DNA of 64,000 nucleotides. Origin: Acidisoma sp965199065. Lineage in GTDB: Bacteria > Pseudomonadota > Alphaproteobacteria > Acetobacterales > Acetobacteraceae. Where the stretch lies: assembly GCF_965199065.1 (NCBI RefSeq), contig NZ_CBDAQN010000001.1, positions 1,364,001 to 1,428,000 on the forward strand. Direction: 5' to 3'. The stretch's first letter is position 1. Each line of letters begins with the position of its first letter. The notes beneath the pieces are model-generated. The model ran no database searches. It was not told the DNA's origin and saw nothing but the letters and a program-made list of their open reading frames with translations. Of the stretch, positions 39,079 through 47,588 are shown piece by piece. The translations under genes and the position numbers were made by a program.

Positions 39079-39096
39079 TTTCAGTAACTTCTGAAA
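39079..39096. promoter_or_regulatory. Palindromic operator candidate for the GbsR regulator
   Basis: TTTCAG-TAACTT-CTGAAA is a perfect inverted repeat with 6-bp arms and a 6-bp spacer, ending 11 bp before the regulator's GTG. It covers the predicted transcription start of the promoter at 39099-39127, an ideal place for repression. Binding by the adjacent regulator is inferred. Confidence 0.6.
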
Positions 39097-39098
39097 AG

Positions 39099-39127
39099 AC
39101 GATACGCGCTGCCGCTCGCTCGATCAA
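39099..39127 (-). promoter_or_regulatory. Predicted promoter of the gbsR-cydAB operon
   Basis: On the minus strand TTGATC (39127-39122) is followed after 17 bp by TATCGT (39104-39099). The start would fall within the palindrome at 39079-39096. Each hexamer matches the sigma-70 consensus at four of six positions. Confidence 0.55.
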
Positions 39128-39165
39128 GCCGATCGGTCATGCCACGGCAGCATAGCGGGAGACGC

Positions 39166-40185
39166 TTAGACAACGTGATCGGGCGCCAGCCGGCACTGGC
39201 CTTCCGCATCGATCTCGATCTGCAGCGTGGCGTGTCCGATGCGGAAGCGGCGCCTGAGCTGATCTGATGTCACACGCAGAAAACCATCGCCGGGGTGAGT
39301 GCCGGGGATCACGAGATGCCCGGTGAGTGCCGTCTCGGTGGTGCTCATGGACCAAATGTGCAGGTCGTGCACCTCCGTGACACCCGGAAGCTCCCTTAGG
39401 TAACGACGCACGGCGGTCGCATCGACGCCGTCCGGCACAGCGTCGAGCGACATGCCCACCGATTGCCGGAGCAGGTCCCATGTCCCGGCGACGATGACCA
39501 CCGATATGACGATGGACATGATCGGGTCGAGCCGGTTCCAGCCTGTGAGGCTTATGATGAGTGCTGCGACAACCACGCCCGCCGAGACCATGGCGTCGGC
39601 CAGCATGTGCTGGAAGGCGCCGCGGATGTTGATGTCGCCCTTGCTGCCCGAGGCGAAGAGCCAGGCACTGATGCCGTTGACGGCGATGCCGACGCCCGCG
39701 ACGATCATCACCGTCACGCCGGCGACGGGCGCCGGGTGGATCAGCCGCTGGATCGCCTCCAGGAAGATCGCGCCCGTCGCCAGCATCAGGAGGCCGCCAT
39801 TCATCAGCGCGGCGAGGATCGTCGTGCGCCCGAGGCCATAGGTGAAGCGGGCGGTGGGCGCTCGCCGCGCGAGGACGGTCGCGAGCCAGGCGGCGCCGAG
39901 GCCCGCCACGTCGGTCAGGTTGTGGGCGGCGTCCGCGATCAGGGCGACGGAACCCCCGAGCAAGCCATAGACGACCTCGGCGACGACGAAGCCGATGTTG
40001 AGGATTATGCCGATCAGGAAGGCGCGGCCGAAATTGGCCGGTGCATGAGAGTGCCCCGCATGGGAGTGCCCGGCATGGGAGTGCCCGGCATGGGAGTGCC
40101 CCGCGTGTCCGTGTTCGCCATGATCGTGGTGATCGTGCCCCGCCTCGTCGTGTTCCAGGTCGTGGTCTTCGTCGTGGTCGCTCAT
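39166..40185 (-). CDS. Cation diffusion facilitator family metal transporter, His-rich N-terminus
   Basis: This inner-membrane exporter of divalent metals (zinc, cobalt or similar) belongs to the CDF family. The 339-residue product starts with about 45 residues rich in His, Asp and Glu, including four tandem AGHSH units. Six helices follow, with the metal-site HNLTDVAGLGAAWLA in the second. The C-terminal cytoplasmic domain has DLHIWSMSTTETALTGHLVI, the usual DxHxW block. The ATG at 40185 begins MSDHDEDHD; an in-frame upstream ATG at 40251 adds a non-conserved stretch. The CzcD/DmeF-like layout fits zinc or cobalt, but the metal is not determined. Confidence 0.88.
   Translation of the reverse strand: MSDHDEDHDLEHDEAGHDHHDHGEHGHAGHSHAGHSHAGHSHAGHSHAPANFGRAFLIGIILNIGFVVAEVVYGLLGGSVALIADAAHNLTDVAGLGAAWLATVLARRAPTARFTYGLGRTTILAALMNGGLLMLATGAIFLEAIQRLIHPAPVAGVTVMIVAGVGIAVNGISAWLFASGSKGDINIRGAFQHMLADAMVSAGVVVAALIISLTGWNRLDPIMSIVISVVIVAGTWDLLRQSVGMSLDAVPDGVDATAVRRYLRELPGVTEVHDLHIWSMSTTETALTGHLVIPGTHPGDGFLRVTSDQLRRRFRIGHATLQIEIDAEGQCRLAPDHVV
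40049..40108. repeat. 15-bp tandem repeat encoding His-rich motif
   Basis: Four adjacent 15-bp units (40049-40063, 40064-40078, 40079-40093, 40094-40108) encode repeated AGHSH in the metal transporter. The middle units are identical and the outer ones differ by one to a few bases. Confidence 0.9.
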
Positions 40186-40278
40186 GCCGTCACCGTGGGC
40201 GCTGGGCGGAAGCGCGCGCTCTCTTGCGGGAAAGGGCCGCCTCGCCCACAAGACGGAGACGATGACGAGCGCCCTGCC

Positions 40279-41061
40279 ATGTTGAAACTTCGGGTCATTC
40301 CATGCCTGGACGTGAAGGACGGTCGGGTGGTGAAGGGCGTCAATTTCGTCTCTCTCCGGGATGCCGGCGATCCCGTTGAACAGGCGGGGTTATACGATGC
40401 GGCCGGTGCCGACGAGCTGACCTTCCTCGATATAACCGCAAGCCACGAGAACCGCGATACGATCCTCGATGTCGTTTCCAAGACCGCGGCGAGGATCTTC
40501 CTCCCGTTGACGGTCGGCGGCGGAATCCGGTCCACCGCCGACATGCGCCGCCTGCTGCTCGCCGGCGCCGACAAGTGCAGCGTCAATTCGGCCGCCATCG
40601 CCCGCCCCGAACTCGTCAGCGAGGCCGCGGAGAAATTCGGCAACCAGTGCGTGGTGGTCGCCGTGGATGCCCGTGCCGCGGGGCCTGGGCGCTGGGAGGT
40701 CTTCAGCCACGGCGGACGGACGGCGACCGGGCTCGACGCCGTCGCCTGGTGCCAGCGGATGGCCATCATGGGCGCCGGCGAGATTCTGCTGACCAGCATG
40801 GACCGGGACGGCACCGGGCGCGGCTTCGACCTCGATCTGCTGCGGGCAGTCTGCACCTCGGTGACGATCCCCATCGTCGCGTCGGGCGGCGTCGGCAGTC
40901 TCCGCCACTTCGTCGAGGGCGCCCAGGCCGGGGCGACCGGGCTTCTGGCCGCGAGCGTCTTCCATTTCGGCCAGTTCACGATCGCGGAGGTGAAGCAGGC
41001 GTTGAACGACGCCCGCCTGCCGGTTCGCATGCCGCGCATCGCCGGGGGATCACCACCATGA
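40279..41061 (+). CDS. hisF: Imidazole glycerol phosphate synthase, cyclase subunit
   Basis: HisF closes the imidazole ring in histidine synthesis, together with the glutaminase HisH. The 260-residue TIM barrel opens with RVIPCLDVKDGRVVKGVNFV, which has the catalytic Asp at about position 11. ELTFLDITASHENRDT, LPLTVGGGIRSTADMR and the second catalytic Asp in LLTSMDRDGTGRGFD follow. The ATG at 40279 is the standard N-terminus. Its stop overlaps hisE as ATGA. The other his genes are not in the window. Confidence 0.96.
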   Translation: MLKLRVIPCLDVKDGRVVKGVNFVSLRDAGDPVEQAGLYDAAGADELTFLDITASHENRDTILDVVSKTAARIFLPLTVGGGIRSTADMRRLLLAGADKCSVNSAAIARPELVSEAAEKFGNQCVVVAVDARAAGPGRWEVFSHGGRTATGLDAVAWCQRMAIMGAGEILLTSMDRDGTGRGFDLDLLRAVCTSVTIPIVASGGVGSLRHFVEGAQAGATGLLAASVFHFGQFTIAEVKQALNDARLPVRMPRIAGGSPP

Positions 41062-41399
41062 CCGACGCGCCCAGGCTCGATGCCACCGTGCTCGACCGGC
41101 TGTGGGAAACGGTCGAAAGCCGCCGCGGCGCCGACCCCGCATTCAGCCACTCCGCCCGTTTGCTCTCGCGCGGCACGCCCAAGATCGCGCAGAAGTTCGG
41201 CGAGGAGGCGGTGGAGTGCGTCATCGAGGCGGTGCGTGGCGAGGATCGCGCGGCACTCATCGCCGAGAGCGCCGACGTCCTCTTCCACCTGATGGTTCTG
41301 TGGGTTGATGCGAAGGTTCGGCCCGAGGAGGTCTGGGCCGAACTCGCGCGGCGCGAGGGCATCAGCGGGATCGCCGAGAAGGCGTCGCGGCCCCGCTGA
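41058..41399 (+). CDS. hisE: Phosphoribosyl-ATP pyrophosphatase
   Basis: HisE hydrolyses phosphoribosyl-ATP to phosphoribosyl-AMP, the second step of histidine synthesis. The 113-residue helical protein shows SHSARLLSRGTPKIAQKFGE, EEAVECVIEA and ESADVLFHLMVLWVD, with the metal-binding acidic residues of the MazG-like fold in place. It is translationally coupled to hisF (4-bp overlap), the usual alphaproteobacterial order. Confidence 0.95.
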   Translation: MTDAPRLDATVLDRLWETVESRRGADPAFSHSARLLSRGTPKIAQKFGEEAVECVIEAVRGEDRAALIAESADVLFHLMVLWVDAKVRPEEVWAELARREGISGIAEKASRPR

Positions 41400-41417
41400 T
41401 GAGACCGGACTGAGGCG

Positions 41418-42050
41418 TTAGCTGGCCTTGTAGGGGATTTTCTTCCCCTCGTCGGCGGCACGCCAGAGGTACCAGGCCGCAGTGCTGCGGAACGGCGACC
41501 AGGGCAGGCCGAGCTGAGCCAGCGCCTTGGGTTTCGGCCGTGTCTCGAGACCGTGCAGGATGCGATAGCCTTCCTGCACGCCGAAGTCGTCGACCGGCAG
41601 GATATCCGGCCGCCCGAGGTTGAAGATCAGGAGCATCTCCACCGTCCAGCGGCCGATGCCGCGCACCGTCGTCAGCCGCTCGATCAGTGCTTCGTCGTCG
41701 AGCCGCATGGCGGCGCGCCGGGTCGGCACGATGCCGTCGAGCGCCTTGCGGCAGAGGTCGTGGATCGCGGCGATCTTGTTTTCCGACCAGCCGCAGCCCT
41801 TCAGCGCCATTACGTCGGTCAGCAGGATCTGCTCAGGCTTTGGAAAGCCGCCGCCCTGGTAGAGCGCGATGAACCGGCCAAGGATCGCCTCCGCCGCGCG
41901 GGCATGGAGTTGCTGATGGGCGACAGCCCGCAGCAGCGCCTCGAAGGGTTCGCGCGCCGGCTCCGTTTTCAGGCGGCAGGGCCCGATGCGCTTGATGAGG
42001 GGGGCGAAGACGGGTTCTGCGGCTCCAAGATGGCGGCGGGCAATGGTCAC
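41418..42050 (-). CDS. DNA-3-methyladenine glycosylase, AlkA/HhH-GPD type
   Basis: This base-excision-repair glycosylase is of the HhH-GPD superfamily. The 210-residue product has LLRAVAHQQLHARAAEAILG, and the helix-hairpin-helix with catalytic Asp in TTVRGIGRWTVEMLL and DILPVDDFGVQEGYR. WSPFRSTAAWYLWRAAD is at the C-terminus. It has no Fe-S cysteines, so it is not Nth or MutY. Homology begins at the GTG at 42050. It lies 16 bp after xseA on the same strand and is convergent with hisE. Confidence 0.88.
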   Translation of the reverse strand: MTIARRHLGAAEPVFAPLIKRIGPCRLKTEPAREPFEALLRAVAHQQLHARAAEAILGRFIALYQGGGFPKPEQILLTDVMALKGCGWSENKIAAIHDLCRKALDGIVPTRRAAMRLDDEALIERLTTVRGIGRWTVEMLLIFNLGRPDILPVDDFGVQEGYRILHGLETRPKPKALAQLGLPWSPFRSTAAWYLWRAADEGKKIPYKAS

Positions 42051-42066
42051 GCGCGGCGCCGCCCGG

Positions 42067-43617
42067 TCACAGCAACGAACCCTGTTGGGCCGGGTTCCGA
42101 GGCCGAGAGGGGCGAGGCGCCGCAGCCTCGCCATCCGCTGTCGCGGCTACCGTGCCATCGGCAAATTGCAGCCGCAAAGCGGCGCGCGGCGCCACCTCGC
42201 CCGCGCGCGTCAGCGGGTGCCCGGCGGGGTCGGAGACCAGCGCGAAGCCCCGCTCCAGCACTGCCATGTAGGAGACCGAATCCAGCCGGGCGGCCAATCC
42301 CTCCAGCCGCGCCCGCGCCTCCCGCTGCCCAGCCACCACGGGCGCCGGATGCAACCGGGCGCTGACGCGCCCCTCGGCCTGCGCCAGCACCGAGACCCGG
42401 TGCCGCACGCCTGAACCCAGGCCCTGCGCCCCGAGCGCCATGGCGTTCCGGCGCAGCGCCAGCAGCTGCGGCAAACCGAGCCGCAACCGGGTCTCCGCCT
42501 CCCGCACATGGCGGCCCAGGCCCTGCAGCCAAATGGAGGGCGCCGGCAGCCGCTCGGCGGCGTGGCGCCACTCGGCCCGCCGCAGCATCAGCAGGCTGCG
42601 CGGCGCCATCCGCAGGCGCTCCACCCGATCGTCCAGCCGCTGCCGCGCCTGCCCCAGCAGGCTCGCGATATCGGGCAGACCCCGGCTCGCGCCGGTCACG
42701 CGCAAGCGTCCCTCGCCCATCCGCCGCGCCAGAGCCGAGGTCAGCCGTCCCGCCTTCTGCGCCACGTCGGCGACGAGCTCGATCCGCGACGGCACCGCGA
42801 GTTCGGCCGCCGCGGTCGGCGTCGGCGCCCGCCTGTCCGAGGCGAAGTCGATCAGCGTCGTATCCGTCTCGTGTCCCACCGCCGAGATGAGCGGAATGCT
42901 GCACGCTGCCGCCGCGCGCACCACGGCCTCGTCGTTGAAGGCCATGAGGTCCTCGAGGCTGCCGCCGCCGCGCGCCACGATCAGCACATCGGGGCGGGGG
43001 ATCGCGCCTGCCGGCAATGCCGACATGCCGGCGATGGCCGCGGCGATGCGTGCGGCCGCGCCCTCGCCTTGCACGGGCACCGACCACAGCAGGATCGGGC
43101 GTGGGAAACGACGCGCGATCGTGGTGCGGATGTCCTGCAGGACAGCGCCTTGCCCCGAGGTGATGACGCCCACCAGCTTCGGCAGCACCGGCAGCGGCCG
43201 CTTGCGGGTTTCGGCGAACAGCCCCTCCTCCGCCAGCCGCACCCGCAGCATCTCGATGCGCGCCAGCAGCGCCCCGGCGCCCGCATACTCCATCCGCTCG
43301 ACGATGAGCTGGTAGCTCGACCGCTCGCCATAGGCGGTGACGCGCCCGGTGGCGATCACCTCAACCCCGTTCTCGGGCACCAGACCCAGCCGCGAGACGG
43401 CCGTTTTCCAGATGATCCCGGCGAGCTTCCCGTTCTCGTCCTTGAGCGAGAAGTAGATGTGGCCGGAGGAGTAGCGCTTGAGTTCGGTGATCTCGCCGCG
43501 CACCCGCACGCGGCCGAAGGCGCCCTCCAGCGTGCGCTTCACGGCGGCGGAAATCTCGCCCACCGAGTATTCGGGGATGTTCGTCACAGCGGCTGGGGAT
43601 TCGAGCGTTTCGGCCAT
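42067..43617 (-). CDS. xseA: Exodeoxyribonuclease VII large subunit
   Basis: XseA is the catalytic subunit of exonuclease VII, which degrades single-stranded DNA. The 516-residue product has an OB-fold at the N-terminus (VRVRGEITELKRYSSGHIYF). The catalytic domain follows with VGVITSGQGAVLQDI, VLIVARGGGSLEDLMAFNDE and SAVGHETDTTLIDFASDRRA, then a long helical coiled coil. The ATG at 43617 gives the normal N-terminus, EYSVGEISAAVKRTLEG shortly after. It is longer than E. coli XseA (456 residues), mostly at the C-terminus. It is divergent from purD with only 55 bp between the starts. Confidence 0.95.
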   Translation of the reverse strand: MAETLESPAAVTNIPEYSVGEISAAVKRTLEGAFGRVRVRGEITELKRYSSGHIYFSLKDENGKLAGIIWKTAVSRLGLVPENGVEVIATGRVTAYGERSSYQLIVERMEYAGAGALLARIEMLRVRLAEEGLFAETRKRPLPVLPKLVGVITSGQGAVLQDIRTTIARRFPRPILLWSVPVQGEGAAARIAAAIAGMSALPAGAIPRPDVLIVARGGGSLEDLMAFNDEAVVRAAAACSIPLISAVGHETDTTLIDFASDRRAPTPTAAAELAVPSRIELVADVAQKAGRLTSALARRMGEGRLRVTGASRGLPDIASLLGQARQRLDDRVERLRMAPRSLLMLRRAEWRHAAERLPAPSIWLQGLGRHVREAETRLRLGLPQLLALRRNAMALGAQGLGSGVRHRVSVLAQAEGRVSARLHPAPVVAGQREARARLEGLAARLDSVSYMAVLERGFALVSDPAGHPLTRAGEVAPRAALRLQFADGTVAATADGEAAAPRPSRPRNPAQQGSLL

Positions 43618-43672
43618 CGCCGCAGGATATGCTAGAGCCGCCGCTTCTTGAAGCAGCGGCGAGGATCGAGGG

Positions 43673-44935
43673 ATGCGCGTTCTGGTGGTGGGCTCAGGCG
43701 GCCGCGAACATGCTTTGGTGCGGGCCATCGCCCAAAGCCCGATGGTGACGGCGCTGTTCTGCGCGCCGGGCAACCCCGGCATCGCGCCGCTCGCGACCCT
43801 GGTGCCGATCCCGGCCGCCGATGTCGACGCGCTCACGAGCTTCGCCGCTGCCAACGCCATCGACCTTGTGGTTCCGGGTCCGGAGGCGCCGCTCGTCGCC
43901 GGCCTCGCCGACCATTTGGCCGCACGCGGCGTGCGCTGTTGTGGCCCGAGCGCCGCCGCCGCCCGGCTGGAGGGCAGCAAGCAGTTCGCCAAGGAGGTGG
44001 CGGACGCCGCCGGCATCCCGACCGCACGATGGGAAGCCTTCACCGACAGCCACCACGCGCTCGACTTCGTCCAGCGGCGCGGCGCGCCGCTCGTGGTGAA
44101 GGCCGATGGTCTCGCGGCCGGCAAGGGTGTGGTCGTGGCACAGACGGTGGCGGAGGCGGAGGCCGCCGTCATTGCCTGCCTGCGCGACAAGGCGTTCGGC
44201 CACGCCGGGGCGACGGTCGTGATCGAGGAATGTCTGGTGGGTCACGAGGTCTCTGTCTTCGCGCTCTGCGACGGGCGCGACGCGATCTTTCTCGGCGCCG
44301 CGCGCGACTACAAGCGCGTGGGCGACGGCGACATCGGGCCCAACACCGGCGGCATGGGCGCGATCGCGCCGCCGCCCGGCTTCACGCATGACACGCAGGC
44401 GCTGGTGATGGAGACGATCATCCGCCCGGCGCTTGCCGAGATGGCGCGGCGCGGCATGCCGTTCACGGGCATTCTCTTCGCCGGGCTGATGCTCACCGAG
44501 CAGGGGCCGAAGCTCATCGAGTTCAACGTCCGTTTCGGCGACCCCGAGGCCGAGACGCTGCTGCCGCTGCTGGCGAGCGACCTCGTGCCGGCGCTCGTCG
44601 CCGCCTGCCAGGGCGACATTGCGGGTGCGACTTTGACATGGCGCGCCGAGGCATCCGTATCCGTGGTCATGGCGGGGGCCGGGTATCCGAACGCCTACCA
44701 GCGCGGCAGCGTCATCGGCGGGCTGGAGCGCGCCGCGGCGGGTGATGAGGTTTCAGTGTTTCACGCCGGCACCCGGACGGATGGCGACAAGATCGTGGCG
44801 GATGGCGGCCGGGTGCTCGTGGTCAACGCGATGGCGCCGAGCCTCGTCCAGGCGCGCGAGCGAGCCTATGCGGCGGTGGACGCAATCGTTTGGCCCGAGG
44901 GTTTCTGCCGTCGCGACATCGGCAGCCATTTCTGA
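43673..44935 (+). CDS. purD: Phosphoribosylamine-glycine ligase
   Basis: PurD ligates glycine to phosphoribosylamine in purine synthesis, using ATP. The 420-residue ATP-grasp protein starts MRVLVVGSGGREHALV. It contains LVVKADGLAAGKGVVVAQ, HEVSVFALCDG, GDIGPNTGGMGAIAPPP and EFNVRFGDPEAETLLP, all expected blocks in order. The ATG at 43673 has GAGG close upstream. The pair xseA/purD is divergent, so the short intergenic region must hold both promoters. Confidence 0.97.
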   Translation: MRVLVVGSGGREHALVRAIAQSPMVTALFCAPGNPGIAPLATLVPIPAADVDALTSFAAANAIDLVVPGPEAPLVAGLADHLAARGVRCCGPSAAAARLEGSKQFAKEVADAAGIPTARWEAFTDSHHALDFVQRRGAPLVVKADGLAAGKGVVVAQTVAEAEAAVIACLRDKAFGHAGATVVIEECLVGHEVSVFALCDGRDAIFLGAARDYKRVGDGDIGPNTGGMGAIAPPPGFTHDTQALVMETIIRPALAEMARRGMPFTGILFAGLMLTEQGPKLIEFNVRFGDPEAETLLPLLASDLVPALVAACQGDIAGATLTWRAEASVSVVMAGAGYPNAYQRGSVIGGLERAAAGDEVSVFHAGTRTDGDKIVADGGRVLVVNAMAPSLVQARERAYAAVDAIVWPEGFCRRDIGSHF

Positions 44936-44975
44936 CGCTCATTGTGCAGTCAGTCGCGGAGTTCCCTCCCATACG

Positions 44976-45269
44976 TCAGGCGAAGTGACGCAGCAGCCAG
45001 ATTGCGGCGATGCCGCTTGCCATCGTCACCGGCAGGTTTCGCGTCACGATGGCGACGACAAGCGCGACAATTCCCGCGCCCCACTCCCTGGGGCCTCCCG
45101 ACAACAGTGAAACCGTCACCAGGGATACGATGAGGCAGCCCGGCAGAGCACGCAGCCAACGCGCCCAGGCTCCATGCTGCGGTATGCGCTGCCCGATCAG
45201 AACACCGGACATCCGGGTCGCGAAAGTGCCTGCCGTCAGCGCAAGTATGACGACCCAGGTTTCATCCAT
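44976..45269 (-). CDS. azlD: AzlD-family branched-chain amino acid export subunit
   Basis: AzlD is the small membrane partner of AzlC in exporting branched-chain amino acids. The 97-residue product has four hydrophobic segments; TFATRMSGVLIGQRIPQ and LRALPGCLIVSLVTVSLL are typical of the family. It overlaps azlC by 8 bp. The ATG at 45269 opens MDETWVVILAL. Confidence 0.86.
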   Translation of the reverse strand: MDETWVVILALTAGTFATRMSGVLIGQRIPQHGAWARWLRALPGCLIVSLVTVSLLSGGPREWGAGIVALVVAIVTRNLPVTMASGIAAIWLLRHFA

Positions 45270-45954
45270 TGCGCGAGAACGCGGCCGCCGTCGCCCCGGC
45301 CGCTCCACCTATGATCAACGTCCATGATGGCGGAAGGCCGCCAACACGGATCGACACCGCAACAATGACGACGGCGGTCAGCCAAGGCATGAGGTCGCTG
45401 CGGCCTTTCCAGAGCGAACGGGCAATCGCGATGAAGGCGGCTGTGAACGCAAAATCCATCCCCAGCGACTTCGGGTCAGGAATAGCCCGCGCGAAGATGA
45501 CACCGGCCATGGTTGCGAGCGGCCAGATCAGCAGCAGGCAGACGCCAGCGCCGACGAGATACCAGAACCCGGTGGGCCTGCCCTTCGCGCGCTGCGCCAG
45601 CATGAGCGCCCAGTTTTCATCCGTCGTCACATGAGCGCCGAGCACGATCTGCCACCAGGGGCGGCCCGCATACACTTCGTGGACCGAAGCGGTCACGAGG
45701 ATCAACCGCAGGTTGAGGGCTAATCCAGCGATGACGGCCGCCACAGCTCCCGCGCCTGCGATCATTTGCTGGGCGGCAACGATCTGCGAGCCGCCGGCGA
45801 ACACGATCAGCCCCATGACGCCGACCTTGATCGTGTTGAAACCGGCCTGCGCGGCAAGCAAACCGAACGCCAGACCGTAGATGACGACGCCGACGGCCAG
45901 CGGCGATACATCCCGCGCCCCCAGCAAGGCGCTGCGTAGCGGTCCATGCGGCAT
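45262..45954 (-). CDS. azlC: AzlC-family branched-chain amino acid permease
   Basis: AzlC is the larger subunit of an exporter of leucine, isoleucine, valine and analogues. The 230-residue membrane protein has the family blocks SPLAVGVVIYGLAFGLLAAQ, VFAGGSQIVAAQQMI and LILVTASVHEVYAGRPWWQ, then a cytoplasmic VTTDENWALMLAQ. The ATG at 45954 fits the family N-terminus. It is downstream of tadA on the same strand with 20 bp between, so the two could be co-transcribed. Confidence 0.88.
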   Translation of the reverse strand: MPHGPLRSALLGARDVSPLAVGVVIYGLAFGLLAAQAGFNTIKVGVMGLIVFAGGSQIVAAQQMIAGAGAVAAVIAGLALNLRLILVTASVHEVYAGRPWWQIVLGAHVTTDENWALMLAQRAKGRPTGFWYLVGAGVCLLLIWPLATMAGVIFARAIPDPKSLGMDFAFTAAFIAIARSLWKGRSDLMPWLTAVVIVAVSIRVGGLPPSWTLIIGGAAGATAAAFSRNG

Positions 45955-45974
45955 GCCCACGCGTGTTCTGCTCC

Positions 45975-46415
45975 CTATCGGCGTTCGCTGAAGAACGCCC
46001 GCAGCAGATCGCCGCATTCCACCTCGCGGACCCCGCCGATGACTTCCGGGCGGTGATGGCAGGATGACGCCGCAAAGACCCGCGCGCCATGCTCCACGCC
46101 GCCGCCTTTCGGGTCATAGGCGCCGAACACCAGTTTCGCGATCCGGAAGGCGCTGATCGCCGCCGCGCACATGGGGCACGGCTCCAGCGTGACGACCAGC
46201 GTGCAGTCGGGAAGCCGGGCGGAGCCCCGCGCCCGCGCCGCCGCCCGCAGCGCCAGCATCTCGGCGTGGGCGCTCGCATCATGGTCCGCCTCGGTGCGGT
46301 TGCCGGCGGCGGCCAGCACGGCGCCCGAGCCGTCCAGCACGACGGCGCCCACCGGCACCTCGCCACGGGCGGCGGCGGCCCGGGCTTCCCGCAGGGCGAG
46401 TTCCATCGGCGTCAT
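45975..46415 (-). CDS. tadA: tRNA adenosine(34) deaminase
   Basis: TadA converts A34 to inosine in tRNA-Arg(ACG) so that one tRNA reads three codons. The 146-residue protein has the deaminase zinc site, ASAHAEMLALRAA (His and catalytic Glu) and LEPCPMCAAAIS (two Cys), plus AYDPKGGGVEHG and the typical short C-terminus. The ATG at 46415 gives MTPMELALREARAAAARGEV, close to the usual start. It is divergent from the unknown gene at 46486. Confidence 0.93.
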   Translation of the reverse strand: MTPMELALREARAAAARGEVPVGAVVLDGSGAVLAAAGNRTEADHDASAHAEMLALRAAARARGSARLPDCTLVVTLEPCPMCAAAISAFRIAKLVFGAYDPKGGGVEHGARVFAASSCHHRPEVIGGVREVECGDLLRAFFSERR

Positions 46416-46485
46416 GCGGCTTCTTGCCTGCTGGCAGACCGCGGGTCCAGTGGACCCGGTCGCTCTCTCATGGCATCTGCCTCTC

Positions 46486-46878
46486 ATGGCAGTACGACCC
46501 GACAAACCGACCCCCAGCACCATCCAGCGGCCGCTCTCCCTCGCGGTCATGGACCTCCACCGAGCCCTCCTCCAGGCGCAGGCGCGGGAAACCGGGCTCG
46601 CCGGCAATCCCTACAAGCTTCTCGGCGCCGTCATGGAGGACCTGCGTTTCGCCTGGCTGCGCGCCTTCAGCGACCTCATCGTCGCGATGGACGAGGCCGG
46701 TGACCGGGGTGAACTGCCCGATGCGGGCGCCCTCGCCCCCTACGTCGCCAGAGTGCGCGGCCTCGTCGCACCGGGCACCGAGGCCGCGGCACGCATAGCG
46801 GCACTCTCCCCCACCACGCCGGACATCGCCGCCGCCCACGAAAAGATCAGGATCGCGCTGTCGGACTTCCCCGAATGA
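46486..46878 (+). CDS. Hypothetical protein, helical
   Basis: I do not recognise this 130-residue protein. It is predicted to be soluble and mostly helical, with PLSLAVMDLHRALLQAQARE and NPYKLLGAVMEDLRFAWLRA in the centre. It is probably real: its codon use matches its neighbours and it overlaps the PuuD-like gene by 4 bp (ATGA) at the start of a tightly packed run. No known domain is visible, and its function is unknown. Confidence 0.6.
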   Translation: MAVRPDKPTPSTIQRPLSLAVMDLHRALLQAQARETGLAGNPYKLLGAVMEDLRFAWLRAFSDLIVAMDEAGDRGELPDAGALAPYVARVRGLVAPGTEAAARIAALSPTTPDIAAAHEKIRIALSDFPE

Positions 46879-47588
46879 CGCGCCGTCCGCTGATCGGCAT
46901 CACGCTGGATAGCGAGGCGCCGGGCGGCTGGTCCCGCTACCCCTGGTATGCTTTGCGCCAGAACTACGCGGCAGCGGTGGCGGAGGCCGGCGGTCTGCCG
47001 ATCGCCCTGCCGCACGACCCGGACCTCGCAGCCGACTGGCTCGACCGGCTGGATGCTCTGATCGTCACCGGCGGCGCCTTCGACATCGACCCCGCGATGT
47101 ACGGCGAGGGCGACCGGCACGAGACCGTGGTGCTGAAGGAGGGCCGCACGGCCGCCGAACTCGCCCTGCTGCGCGGCGCGCTCCAGCGGGACAAGCCGGT
47201 CCTCGGCATCTGCGGCGGCGAGCAGTTGATGGCGGTCGCGCTCGGCGGCACACTCATCCAGCACATCCCGGACAGCATCCCCGACTGCGTCGCCCATGAG
47301 CAGAAGACGCGGCATGACGAGCCGGGACATCCGGTGACGGTCACGGCCGGGTCGCGGCTCGCCCGCATCACCGGCACCGGGCGGATGATGGTGAACACCT
47401 CGCACCATCAGGCGGTGCGGGATGCCGGTCCGGGCGTTCTCGTCAACGCCGTCGCCCCGGACGGCGTCGTCGAAGGCATCGAGGACCCGCGCCACCGCTT
47501 CTGCCTCGGCGTCCAGTGGCATCCGGAGTTCCACACCGATCCCGGCGACGCGCTCATCTTCCGCGCGCTGGTCGAGGCCTGCCGATGA
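46875..47588 (+). CDS. Gamma-glutamyl-gamma-aminobutyrate hydrolase family (class I glutamine amidotransferase)
   Basis: This PuuD-like hydrolase cleaves gamma-glutamyl amides, for example gamma-glutamyl-GABA. The 237-residue product has the catalytic triad region: nucleophile Cys in LGICGGEQLMAVALGG, and His and Glu in GVQWHPEFH. GITLDSEAPGGWSRYPWYAL at the N-terminus matches the family's opening. It is coupled to both neighbours by 4-bp overlaps. No putrescine-catabolic genes are near, so the natural substrate is open. Confidence 0.85.
   Translation: MTRRPLIGITLDSEAPGGWSRYPWYALRQNYAAAVAEAGGLPIALPHDPDLAADWLDRLDALIVTGGAFDIDPAMYGEGDRHETVVLKEGRTAAELALLRGALQRDKPVLGICGGEQLMAVALGGTLIQHIPDSIPDCVAHEQKTRHDEPGHPVTVTAGSRLARITGTGRMMVNTSHHQAVRDAGPGVLVNAVAPDGVVEGIEDPRHRFCLGVQWHPEFHTDPGDALIFRALVEACR

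Noticed and set aside
39463..40278. Long open frame in front of hisF
   Set aside because: It is the antisense of the metal transporter's His-rich coding region, kept open by high GC. HisF homology starts only at 40279.
43618..44190. Upstream extension of xseA
   Set aside because: The extension lies antisense to purD and has no similarity to XseA; the family N-terminus begins at 43617.
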